Part shown: positions 19,041 through 27,662 of the stretch, in pieces
Position numbering within the stretch: position 1 is the first letter of the stretch
How the letters are laid out: each line of letters begins with the position of its first letter
Assembly: GCA_965206015.1 (NCBI GenBank)
Contig: CBDBIW010000014.1
Location: forward strand, 186,001-250,000
Source of the DNA: JAJCYL01 sp965206015
GTDB lineage: Bacteria; Bacteroidota; Bacteroidia; Cytophagales; Cyclobacteriaceae
DNA length: 64,000 bases
Reading direction: 5' to 3'
The notes under the pieces: model-generated
Seen by the model: the letters and a program-made list of their open reading frames with translations, nothing else
Database searches by the model: none
What the model was told of the DNA's origin: nothing
Translations under genes and position numbers: made by a program

Positions 19041-20289
19041 AGAAGTCAGTGCATTGGAGATTTTAGATAGTCGTGGACGGCCAACTGTTAAATCATACCT
19101 TACTTTAGATAATGGGATTAGCACCTCGGCTTCTGTTCCCTCAGGAGCCTCTACCGGAAGAGCAGAAGCTCATGAACTAAGAGATGGCGGTGAACCGTTC
19201 AATGGCCTGGGATGCTCAAAAGCTGTCAATAATATCAAATCAGAAATTAATGATTGTTTAAAGGATCTAAGTGTCAATTCGCAGGAAGAGCTTGACAACA
19301 CTCTCATCAAATTGGATGGAACAACGAACAAATCACGCACTGGAGCCAATGCCATGCTTGCTGTTTCAATTGCGTTTGCCAGAGCAGTAGCCAAAAACAA
19401 TAATCAACCTCTTTACCAATATTTTTCCGAACTCGGCAACAAACCTATACAACACCTGCCTCGACCAACTATTAACCTATTTAGCGGAGGAAAGCATGCC
19501 GGTGGGCAGGTTCCTATACAAGACCTGTTACTTGTCCCGGCACAGCAGACTATTATGTCATCTCTCGATGGTACTTACCGGGTCTATCAAGCGGCAGCCG
19601 ATCTGTGTATGAAAAAATATGGAACAAGGTCACTGACTGCAGATGAAGGTGGCCTAGCTCCACCTTTTAGTAGTTTAAAGGAAATGTTTGATAATGCTAT
19701 GTTGTCAATCGAAAATGCAGGATTTATCCCGGGAAAAGATGTAATGTTAGCACTTGACATTGCTTCCAGCCATTTTCACAACAATGGAAAATACAGGTTG
19801 GATGATCAAACTTTGGACAGTGAAAGGATGATTGATATTTTATCAGAATGGGTTTCACAATATCCGATTGTGAGCCTGGAAGATGGCCTTGCTGAAGAGG
19901 ATTGGCAATACTGGCCGATGCTAAAACAAAGAATTAGTAGTAATTGCCTGGTTCTTGGAGATGATTTCTTATGTACAAACCCGAAGAGGATCGAAAGAGC
20001 TATTAAAACAGATGCAGCCAACGCGCTTTTATTAAAAGTCAATCAAATCGGCACATTAACAGAGGCACTTGAAGCTCATCACCTGGCCCGAGATTCTAAC
20101 TGGAAAGTAACTGTTAGTGCCAGAAGTGGTGAAACAGAAGATGATTGGCTTTCCGATCTTGCAGTTGGCTGGCAGGGCGACCAGATTAAGATAGGTTCGA
20201 TAACCCAATCAGAACGGCTGGCCAAGTATAACAGGCTCTTAGAGATAGAAATGGAGACTGGGCTTCGTGTTATTGAATGGCCTCTTTAA
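19027..20289 (+). CDS. Enolase-superfamily paralogue with altered active site
   Basis: 420 residues aligning end-to-end with phosphopyruvate hydratase: LDSRGRPTV, VPSGASTGRAEAHELRDGG, DEGGLAPP, LDIASS (metal Asp), SLEDGLAEEDW (metal Glu), GDDFL (metal Asp), LLKVNQIGT (catalytic Lys) and GSITQSERLAKYN. Two residues differ from true enolases. The DIQE glutamate next to the active site is Asp (PIQD, about residue 166), and the near-invariant histidine of VSHRSGETED is alanine (VSARSGETEDDW, about residue 365). General base and metal ligands are kept, so some dehydration is plausible, perhaps on a non-canonical phospho-acid. It overlaps the kinase upstream. A canonical eno elsewhere in the genome is expected but not seen here. 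Confidence 0.85.
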   Translation: MPKIKEVSALEILDSRGRPTVKSYLTLDNGISTSASVPSGASTGRAEAHELRDGGEPFNGLGCSKAVNNIKSEINDCLKDLSVNSQEELDNTLIKLDGTTNKSRTGANAMLAVSIAFARAVAKNNNQPLYQYFSELGNKPIQHLPRPTINLFSGGKHAGGQVPIQDLLLVPAQQTIMSSLDGTYRVYQAAADLCMKKYGTRSLTADEGGLAPPFSSLKEMFDNAMLSIENAGFIPGKDVMLALDIASSHFHNNGKYRLDDQTLDSERMIDILSEWVSQYPIVSLEDGLAEEDWQYWPMLKQRISSNCLVLGDDFLCTNPKRIERAIKTDAANALLLKVNQIGTLTEALEAHHLARDSNWKVTVSARSGETEDDWLSDLAVGWQGDQIKIGSITQSERLAKYNRLLEIEMETGLRVIEWPL

Positions 20290-20435
20290 GTCCTCACCGA
20301 TTACATAAGCTTTGGTTTGATTGTAAGTGCATAATTCAGTTTACCCGCTTTTTTGTACTATTAGATGAAGATGAGAAAAATCAGATACCACAATTTTTCG
20401 CTAAGTCAATACCGAATGCCTAAAACAATAGAAGG

Positions 20436-21203
20436 ATGTCAAAGAAACATGTCATAATAACCGGGGGAGCCAAAGGTATTGGCGAAGCCTGCGCTCATTT
20501 ATTTGTACGTGAAGGATACAACACAACTATCCTGGACATTGATAAATCTGCCGGAACGGCCTTGGAGCAGGAGTTGGGTAATCAGGCTTTGTTTATTCCT
20601 TGTGATGTATCAAGATCAAGTGAGGTTAACCAGGCGATAGATCAAGCCATGGATCATTTCAGCAAAATTGATGTCCTTGTAAATAATGCAGGTATCAATG
20701 TTTACAGTACAGTCACACAAACCACGGATGAACTTTGGGATAAAGTGATGGGTATCAACCTAAAAAGCCATTTTTTGTGTGCCAGGAAGTGCATTCCTTC
20801 CATGCAGAAGAATGGTATGGGCGTTGTTATCAATGTTTCTAGCGTCCAGGCCTACATATCACAAGAGAAGGTCGCTGCCTATACAACAGCCAAGACCGCC
20901 TTGTTGGGATTGACCCGGAGTATTGCCGTTGATTACGGCCCCAACATCCGATCTGTCGCGATCTGTCCCGGTACAGTCGATACTCCTATGTTGCAAAGAG
21001 CCATTCAGGAATCCCCGGACCCCACGGCTGTACTCAATGAATGTAACGAGATGCACCTAACTAAACGTATTGGCACACCACAAGAAGTAGCTGAACTCAT
21101 AGTCTTCGTCGCAAGTGATAAAGGCAGTTTCATGACCGGACAGGCAATCCGAATCGACGGAGGTCTTGGGATTTCCGTCGCGGGCAGTAAAAAGGACGAA
21201 TAG
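20436..21203 (+). CDS. Short-chain dehydrogenase/reductase (classical SDR)
   Basis: 255 residues with all classical SDR marks: cofactor motif TGGAKGIG (9-16), acidic residue after the second strand (ILDIDKS, favouring NAD), NNAG, catalytic Ser in NVSSVQA (about 136), YTTAK (Tyr149/Lys153), CPGTVDTPM and the C-terminal IDGGLGIS. It lies 146 bases after the enolase-like gene on the same strand. Together with the kinase and enolase-like enzyme it could complete a short sugar-acid or polyol pathway, but the substrate is unknown. Confidence 0.9.
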   Translation: MSKKHVIITGGAKGIGEACAHLFVREGYNTTILDIDKSAGTALEQELGNQALFIPCDVSRSSEVNQAIDQAMDHFSKIDVLVNNAGINVYSTVTQTTDELWDKVMGINLKSHFLCARKCIPSMQKNGMGVVINVSSVQAYISQEKVAAYTTAKTALLGLTRSIAVDYGPNIRSVAICPGTVDTPMLQRAIQESPDPTAVLNECNEMHLTKRIGTPQEVAELIVFVASDKGSFMTGQAIRIDGGLGISVAGSKKDE

Positions 21204-21230
21204 TATTCAGTAAGTCTAACCCCTATAGCT

Positions 21231-23192
21231 ATGTACAAAATCTTAATGTTACTCATTACTGTTACTGCTTTCTCATGTAACCCAACAAAAAAACCCGTAG
21301 GCCCATCCAAAGGAATTACCGAGATCATTCCTTCTCTGGGTGAGATGGCCAGTATTTGGGCCAAATGCGATACCATTGCCTTTCTCCCTTCAATTCGAAA
21401 TTTCAGGGCGCAGGCGATTGCCAATCGTGATATGACATCCATCTCGTGGTTTAACTCACCACCTTACTCAGGTGGATACCATACCGGAACAATGAAACTA
21501 GATGATATTACGATCGATTTGTCTCTGGATGTAATAGCCTTTTTGGGAAAATACGAGACAAATTGGCAGTGGTGGTATCCACTCCCCTCGGTTAGAGGCA
21601 ACAAAAAAGAAGATTGGGAAAAAGATTTCCTTCTTCCTTTTAAAGAGAATCTATTCGAATTAAAAAAAGTGAGAGACAGTATCGGACTTATAGCAAAAAA
21701 TCCGCACTGGCCTAGTGGTCAGGACATACTTAATACCAAATTGTATGAAACAAATGTCGAAAATGGAGTGGTAACGACAAGCGATAATAATTCCGTAGCG
21801 AAAGCCTCCTTTGCTTTTGTGCAACTACCAGAGAAGGTTCTTCTATCTAAAAGCGGAGCTACGGCTTTTTGGAAACTTACAATTCCTGCCGGAGAATCGA
21901 AAAAATTGTCATACGTGATGTCATACGGTGATGATACGGCTATGACTACACGAATTGCTACCAACTGGGTGGACTCCTTTGATGCAACATTCGCTTCCGT
22001 TAGGACTAAATGGGAGCAAAAATAGGTGGATTTGTTCATACCAGGAAACGGGTTCTTCTCAGGCAATTTCCCAGCCCTTGAAACAGATGATCTCAAGGCC
22101 AGACGTGTTTATTATACCAGTGCCTTGACCATGCTTTACTTAATGAATACCAATTTACCCGTCATGGACCGAGTAGTACTCACCGGGGGTCCTAGTTGGG
22201 GAGGTTCCATTATGTTCTTCTGGGATACAACCTCATGGCGAACAATTGGTGCAACAACCGACCCGGAGATAGTGAAAGAGAATCTGATTGGTTGGCTTAC
22301 TCTTGATATTGACCAATTCTACGGACGGGATTATCTAAGTGGAATTGGTGTTGGCAATCGATACTCCGCAAATTACTGCGCAATATTCCAAATGCTTCAC
22401 GAATACCTGGTGGTAACCGGAGACTACGATTTTCTCTATGAAGAAATAGAAGATAAGAATATTTTGACCAGAATGGAGGACATGGCCTACAACTACAAAA
22501 CACTTTCAAAAGAAGGTCAACCTGGCTATGAAGGAGATATCTACAAACTTGCCGATTTTGGACCTAATCCCAGAATGTTGTTAGAGGCAGTACCAACATA
22601 CATTCATACCGCACCTTCATTCAATGCAGGCTATGTTGGTATGTTGAGATTAGTGGCAGATATGAATGAGAAGCTGGGTGATAAGGAGAAAGCTGATCGG
22701 ATAAGAGGGGATGCGGCGGAGATGGCCAAACCGGTATTGCAATTGTATGCCGGAGATGGAACATGGTATAGCCTATTCCCCAATAATGAAAAAGTGAACA
22801 TTCGACATACTCTTGATTTTCATTTTCTAGGCCGATATATGGCGGATGACCTGTCACCGGAGATGAAAGAAGAAATGATTGCTTTCGTTGAAAAAGAGCT
22901 GCTTACCGATACTTGGATGAGGGCGCAATCAGTGCATGATATTGTTGCTGAAGACTCAGACCGGCCAGATCATGGGCCCTTGGGAGCTTACGACGGGTGG
23001 CCACTGAACACTATGGAAGCCTACTACCACATGGGATACCCAGAAAAAGCGATGGATTATTACCGTGCTATTTATCCGGTTACGCACGAAGGAACCTGGG
23101 CCCAGGCACATGAACTATGGGGAGACGACAAGTACAATAAAAAAGCCAGAGTAAGAATTGCAGGGAATTTCAGATATCATACCTTCTCTTGA
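21231..23192 (+). pseudogene. Six-hairpin-glycosidase-like lipoprotein gene, interrupted by in-frame TAG and an internal deletion
   Basis: A lipoprotein signal (MYKILMLLITVTAFSC) starts an N-terminal beta domain (21231-22025) that stops at TAG (22023-22025). The same frame continues at once with VDLFIPGNGFFSG and a 388-codon (alpha/alpha)6-type catalytic region (FFWDTTSW, GNRYSANYCAIFQMLHEYL, GPLGAYDGWPLNTMEAYYHMGY). The junction KWEQK-stop-VDLF fits a Trp TGG changed to TAG. Compared with the adjacent partial copy, this copy also lacks about 52 residues between HTGTMK and LSLDVI. Both lesions argue for decay. It resembles GH63/GH78-like glycosidases in fold; the exact family is uncertain. 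Confidence 0.75.
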
Positions 23193-24017
23193 TGAAATGT
23201 CAAGTGTGTGGATTTCAAGTGATACCATCGCCAACTTTCCCACTCTTCGAAACTTCAGAGCACAAGCAATCACCAATAGGGATTTACCTCTATCTCATGG
23301 CTAGCTTCTTCTCCCTACTCGGGAGGTTATCACACCGGAACCATGAAAGTGAATGGGAAGACAGTCATCACAGATCAATATAAATGGAGTGTCTTCGGAT
23401 CAGAAAGAGTGGCCAATTTCGAGGACCTAAATATTTCATCGAATACACGAATGGTATTTGAAGACAATGGGGTTCTTTGGAACATCAACTTCATTAATCC
23501 CACAAATGCCGAAATCGCAATCGACATTAGCCTTGACGTGATTGGTTTCATTAGTCAATATAAAACAGACTGGCAGTGGTGGTATCCATTTCCGTCAATA
23601 AGGGCTAATGAAAAATCAGCTTTTGATAACGACCTGATAGGGGTTTTTTTTGAGAACTTACATGAAGTAAAAAAAGTCAGAGATAGCATTGGCATTGAAG
23701 CGAAAAATACCGAATGGGCAAATGACGATGAGATTTTGCGTTCGAAATTTTATCAAACGGCTGTTTCAGAAGGAAAAATAATAGTTGTTAAAGATCAAAA
23801 CTCATCTGCAGTTACAGCATTCAGCTTTGCAATGGAGCCCAGCAAAATAATCCCTTACAACAGTGGTGCAACAGTTCAATGGAAGATGACCATTCCTCCT
23901 AACAGTTCAAAAGCACTGTCTTATTCCATGTCATTTGGTGATGACCGGAAGGTCGTAACTACAAAGGCATTCCTGTGGACCAAGAATTTTAATTCTACTG
24001 TAAACCGCATTTCATAG
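23172..24017 (+). pseudogene. Second partial copy of the N-terminal glycosidase domain, frameshifted
   Basis: Starting inside the end of the previous gene in another frame, ISDIIPSLDEMSSVW and DTIANFPTLRNFRAQAITNRD match IIPSLGEMASIW and RNFRAQAIANRD of the first copy. A one-base loss near 23296 shifts the frame; then SSPYSGGYHTGTMK leads into an intact stretch to 24017 (SLDVIGFISQYKTDWQWWYPFPS, LHEVKKVRDSIGIEAKN, KALSYSMSFGDDR). It keeps the 52 residues missing from copy one but lacks any catalytic domain. The pair looks like a tandem duplication followed by deletion. Confidence 0.75.
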
Positions 24018-24150
24018 GATCAAAAGTGTAAAATACGATCGTTCAAAGTTCCGCAATTCAAAAGGGCAATAAGTTTTAGCTATCCCAACAAAAAAGGTGA
24101 TCCGAAAGCACCACCCTTTAACTGCTGGATAAATACTATTTTTCCGGTGT

Positions 24151-24750
24151 TTACACGGCATCTGAAATGATTGCTCCGATGCCCTTGTTTCTTATTGGCA
24201 TACTGATAAACCGTTTGTCAAAGCCTACGATGGTTCCCCTCTGTTCGGGATTGTTTTCATCTGCATAGATGAACGTTCTGCCGTCTGCCTTCATGACTTC
24301 CGGCCCGTGAAAGGCAATAGAGCAATAGGTGTCATTAGCCGATTCTGCTGCACCAGAAGCAATCTTTGTTCCATTGCTTAGGTCATACCTGGGCAGTCTG
24401 GTAAGCTCTAACATATTGAACCCTGCCAACCTGAACAGTTTGCCATCCTTGTAATTGGAGATGTCCTTAAACAGCTTCAAATCCGCACTTAAAAGCTGCC
24501 GAACGTGTTTAGGGTTTAGCACCACATAGCGTTTGTCCATCGGTATTTCTGCTGCGTCAAATCGCCGTTTGAGTTCCAGAAGGTCGTCTGCTGAGAGCAT
24601 TTTTCGCCCTGATCCGTCATCGCTTCCGCTAGTCGTGATCACAGGAGAAAACTCATCATCTTCCTGTGGGGCTATGGCATGAGCGGCTTTCTCTGTCGTG
24701 GTTGCCTTTAATGAGTTTAAGACCGTTGCAAAACCGGTATCAATTTCAAT
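24151..24750 (-). pseudogene. Phage major-capsid-like protein, N-terminus lost
   Basis: The minus-strand frame is open from a stop at 24751 down to 24151, about 199 codons without a convincing start. Features are TTTEKAAHAIAPQEDDEFSP, DLLELKRRFDAAEIPMDKRYVVLNPKH, LFKDISNYKDGKLFRLAGF and the closing VGFDKRFISMPIRNKGIGAI, which fit capsid proteins of Mu-like Bacteroidota phages. The N-terminal portion is missing at a deletion junction. Family assignment rests on recognised pattern only. Confidence 0.65.
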
Positions 24751-24889
24751 TCACATTTATAATTTGAAGAATTTTTGCTTTATAATGTCATCAATTTTTG
24801 TGTTTTCGATGTTTTTAAGGTGTCTATACTTGTTTTTTTATGCTCATTTTCCCTCAATTGTATAATTAGCCAAACCCCTTGCAACGGTC

Positions 24890-25330
24890 TTAATTCAGGC
24901 ATACCTTCTTTTCAGGCATACCTTCTTTGTTATTATCTGAGGCTTTTTTCAGATTGTCTTTGAAGTACCCGACCCCGGCCATCACCATTCCGCAATTATG
25001 CTCGGTGGCATTCTGTAGGTCGTGGAGGTATTCCATCACCAGTTGGGACAGCTTACCCGCCTCATCAATGATGAGTAGCGGGTCATGCTGTTTGTTGAGT
25101 TCAAGGGTGATCCGTTCAATGATCTCGTGTATCGTGCCATGAAAGGCAATGCCCATTTCACGGAGCAGGTGTTGTACAAGCTGCTTGGCTGTCATGCTTT
25201 TGCCACAGGTAACCAGATAGGTGTTCTTTTGTGATCGGTAGTATTCTTTACAGTGCGGTGGTTTTTCCGTATCCGGTGGCTCCCGTGATGCCCACCATGC
25301 GCTTACGGTCTCTGGCATGGTCGCATGTGT
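24890..25330 (-). pseudogene. MuB-like phage AAA+ ATPase, two frameshifts and truncated
   Basis: Three frames must be joined: DHARDRKRMVGITGATGYGKTTAL carries the Walker A motif GATGYGKTT; after a shift near 25250, KNTYLVTCGKSMTAKQLVQHLL and the Walker B strand LLIIDEAGKL follow, then LQNATEHNCGMVMAGVGYF. The protein ends early at GMPE because a 17-base tandem duplication (24894-24927) brings in a new end where about 40 further residues are expected. MuB-type ATPases choose targets for transposition; this copy is dead. Confidence 0.75.
24894..24927. repeat. 17-bp tandem duplication at the MuB truncation
   Basis: TTCAGGCATACCTTCTT occurs twice back to back (24894-24910 and 24911-24927), exactly where the MuB-like frame loses its normal C-terminus. 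Confidence 0.85.
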
Positions 25331-25530
25331 TGAATATTTTTTGATTTGTAGATGTGTTTTTTGATTTGGTCGTCGTAGATGGCACGGAGTTGTTCACTCT
25401 TTCTAACTTCCTGCTCTTCCTGTTCTGCGGTGGTCAGAATGCCGTATTTCTTGCGAGTGGGGGAAGGAATGGTGTCTACTTTAATGTAGACTATTTTATC
25501 CTTGTAATTCTCCCAAATCTCACTATCGGT

Positions 25531-26090
25531 ATTGACCCACCACATATAGCCGTAGGCTGGTTCCGGTTTACTTGTAGTTAGAGCCGCGTCGATCCATTCG
25601 GCTGAAATTAATTGTTTACCAAACCAATTGCCTTGTTGGAGAAAAAGGTAACCAAATCTGGCTTGATCCCAGGTACATATCCACATTCCGCCTCCCCAAT
25701 GACCACCTCCACTCACAGACTTGATCATTTGACCGCCAGTGTCAACATCAGAATTATCATAGCCATGCCAAATCCAGATGTCTGTGGCTCTAATGGGATT
25801 CAATAATGCGTTCTTAAAACTTCCGGTAATGACTTTCTCCATACTTGTAGAAGGCTGTATAAGGTCAAATTGACCCGGACGTCATTGTACTCCCAGAATG
25901 TTCCAGGTTTTTGAAGTTTCCGCTCTTTCCCTTTTCTTCCGTCTGCGACATCTGGCTTATCAAAAAGAGTTCCCTCCCATTCACCTTTTGGTGGAAAGTA
26001 CTGAAGGTCGTCTGTTTTAGATGAACGCCCACAAGAGTGATAAAAGCAGGCACATAGAATCAGAAGAAGTGAGGTGGTTAGTTTTTGTAT
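25531..26090 (-). pseudogene. Serine hydrolase (class C beta-lactamase family), start and core lost, fused to phage remnant
   Basis: Read leftward from 26090 it begins IQKLTTSLLLILCACF, a lipoprotein-like signal whose start codon is now ATA. It jumps directly to KGEWEGTLFDKPDVADGRKG and TFWEYNDVRVNLTLYSLLQVWRK; the catalytic SxxK region is deleted. After a frameshift near 25815 it resumes as NPIRATDIWIWHGYDN, SVSGGGHWGGGMWI, DQARFGYLFLQQGNWFG and PAYGYMWWVNTD, then runs into phage-side sequence at about 25530. The GGHWGGGM block is the KTG-equivalent region of these hydrolases. It is clearly inactive. Confidence 0.78.
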
Positions 26091-26091
26091 T

Positions 26092-26961
26092 TCAGTCTAT
26101 TTCAATTCCATATTCACAACGAAACACGTCACCTGGAGAGAGTTTTTGAATTCCTTCTTTTTTGGTAAGATCCCCATCATGGTCATAACTGTCAGCTAAT
26201 CCAAACCATGGCTCAATACAGACATATGGAGAAGTTTGATTGATTGACCATATGCCTAAATAGGGAAATTCAGGAAAATGAAAGTGTAGAACGGCCTTAC
26301 CAGACTTGTGCTTTAAGCCTAACTTTTCCGAATTGAGGTTTTTGAAAATAAGCGCATCTTCATCGAAAAGATTATCGATAAGATCAATTTTCTTATGGAC
26401 AATTATGGGTTTAGTTTCATTCGAAATGGTTCCTCCTGTCAAAATTTGACTGCTAACTGTTTCCTCTTTTTCAAATTCCAGGTAGTAATCCGACCGTTGA
26501 CTGCCTGGGTCGATCGGGCAAGTGAATCCCGGGTGACCTCCAATAGAGAAATAAATCTCCTGACTGCCCTCAGTACTGACTTCATAAGTGTTGTAAAGAA
26601 TATTTTTCCATAAAGTATAGGTTACCCGTAGAGTGAATGGAAAAGGGTAATTCTCGAGTGTTTCCTCACTTTCTTTCAGTACAAAAATGAGTTTGTCACT
26701 GTCTTTAAGTAGAATTTCAAATTCTAAGTTTCGAGCAAATCCATGTTGTCCCAACGAGTACTCTTTCCCCTCATATCGATACTTATCACCTTTCAATCGG
26801 CCTACAATTGGAAAGAGGATCGGAGCATGACGGACCCAAATTTCAGGGTCAGCTTTCCAGATGTACTCTTGCGCCTCTTCGGTTTTTTTGAGACTTGTCA
26901 GTTGTGCCCCTAGTGAATCTATTGTTGCCGACAGATAATGATTAGAGATGGTGTACTCCAT
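26092..26961 (-). CDS. Aldose 1-epimerase family protein (LacX/YeaD-like)
   Basis: 289 residues with an intact galactose-mutarotase fold pattern: N-terminal SATIDSLGAQLTSLKK, first histidine in GQHGFARNLEFEI, second in SIGGHPGFTCPI, and the catalytic glutamate region SPYVCIEPWFGLADS near the C-terminus. Such proteins interconvert alpha and beta anomers of aldoses or hexose phosphates in the cytosol; no signal peptide is seen. It is the only clearly intact gene in the 21-27.6 kb decayed carbohydrate region. The relic serine hydrolase follows on the same strand two bases after its stop. Confidence 0.9.
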   Translation of the reverse strand: MEYTISNHYLSATIDSLGAQLTSLKKTEEAQEYIWKADPEIWVRHAPILFPIVGRLKGDKYRYEGKEYSLGQHGFARNLEFEILLKDSDKLIFVLKESEETLENYPFPFTLRVTYTLWKNILYNTYEVSTEGSQEIYFSIGGHPGFTCPIDPGSQRSDYYLEFEKEETVSSQILTGGTISNETKPIIVHKKIDLIDNLFDEDALIFKNLNSEKLGLKHKSGKAVLHFHFPEFPYLGIWSINQTSPYVCIEPWFGLADSYDHDGDLTKKEGIQKLSPGDVFRCEYGIEID

Positions 26962-27144
26962 GATTTAGAAAATTATGACTGAAAATTACTAAATAGTGAT
27001 GATCTAATGGGCAGATAATGTGTTTTCAGTCATATTCGAATTGTTTAATGAATACCCGTAATTTAATTTATGCACAATACCATCTTCAATTCAATTTGCA
27101 CAATCTTAACTCTTTTCGGAGGTAATACTGGAGGTAACAAAATG

Positions 27145-27556
27145 GACGAAGGACTTTCACGTCTTTCCACAATTGAAAATATTCGGGAATCCAGGGAGTA
27201 TTTGAATTCTCCATATGTAACTGCGGGGAACAGGGTTTATGTCGGTGGCAATCAAGACGACACTTTTCCTGATTAATGTTGGTACGGGTTTATCGGCAGG
27301 TATTCCTGATTATCCATGGCGGCTTGGTGCAGACAACGCCTACTCAATCCAAGGATTGTTGGTGACTGGAATGCATGATGAGGTGTTGGGTACGATCGAT
27401 TTGGTAGTGAAATTGTCGCGAGAAGCTAACGGCGGTACTGGAAGAATTATGTGCGAAGCATCTATCAATGGGATTGTATTCAATCCCGATAATCTCAATG
27501 AGACACCCCATTTCATTCATACATTATGGAAAGCTTATGAATGGAGAACCGGCTAA
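27145..27556 (+). pseudogene. Glycosidase-like fragment (debranching/six-hairpin type)
   Basis: Two frames carry pieces of one protein: DEGLSRLSTIENIRESREYLNSP and AGNRVYVGGNQD up to 27276, then (other frame) AGIPDYPWRLGADNAYSIQGLLVTG, LGTIDLVVKLSREANGGTGRI and NPDNLNETPHFIHTLWKAYEW up to 27556. The DYPWRLGADNAY block resembles the active-site entrance of amylo-glucosidase/debranching-type (alpha/alpha)6 enzymes. Large internal and terminal parts are missing. It supports the view that 21-27.6 kb is the wreck of a carbohydrate locus. Confidence 0.65.
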
Positions 27557-27621
27557 AACAAATTCCTCCGCCGAAATGGTGCTTACATTTCAGGTCAGGA
27601 GAATCGAATTGAAATTGAAAG

Positions 27622-27657
27622 AAGGCAGGATTTCTGAGGTCTCAGGAATCCTGCCTT
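27622..27657 (-). terminator. Terminator for secDF (possibly bidirectional)
   Basis: Arms of 17 bases, AAGGCAGGATTTCTGAG and CTCAGGAATCCTGCCTT, pair with a single G-U mismatch around a 2-base centre. The stem lies five bases past the SecDF stop codon (minus strand) and is followed there by a pyrimidine-rich stretch. Confidence 0.85.
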
Positions 27658-27662
27658 GAATA

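Larger units (their letters stand above)
24148..25530 (-). mobile_element. Mu-like prophage remnant
   Basis: Two phage gene fragments in the same orientation, a MuB-like ATPase (24890-25330) and a major-capsid-like protein (24151-24750), are separated by only 140 AT-rich bases, whereas in a complete Mu-type phage many genes lie between them. At the right edge (about 25530) phage-side sequence is fused in frame to a truncated serine hydrolase. No attachment repeats or phage ends were found. The stretch upstream of MuB (about 25330-25530, charged, with KKYGILTTAEQEEQEVRKSEQL) is not assigned. I interpret it as a prophage collapsed by large internal deletion. Confidence 0.7.

Noticed and set aside
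22023..22025. TAG as a recoded codon (pyrrolysine or stop-readthrough element)
   Set aside because: No downstream stem-loop or pylS-like machinery is visible, and the same gene has a separate large deletion, so ordinary decay is simpler.
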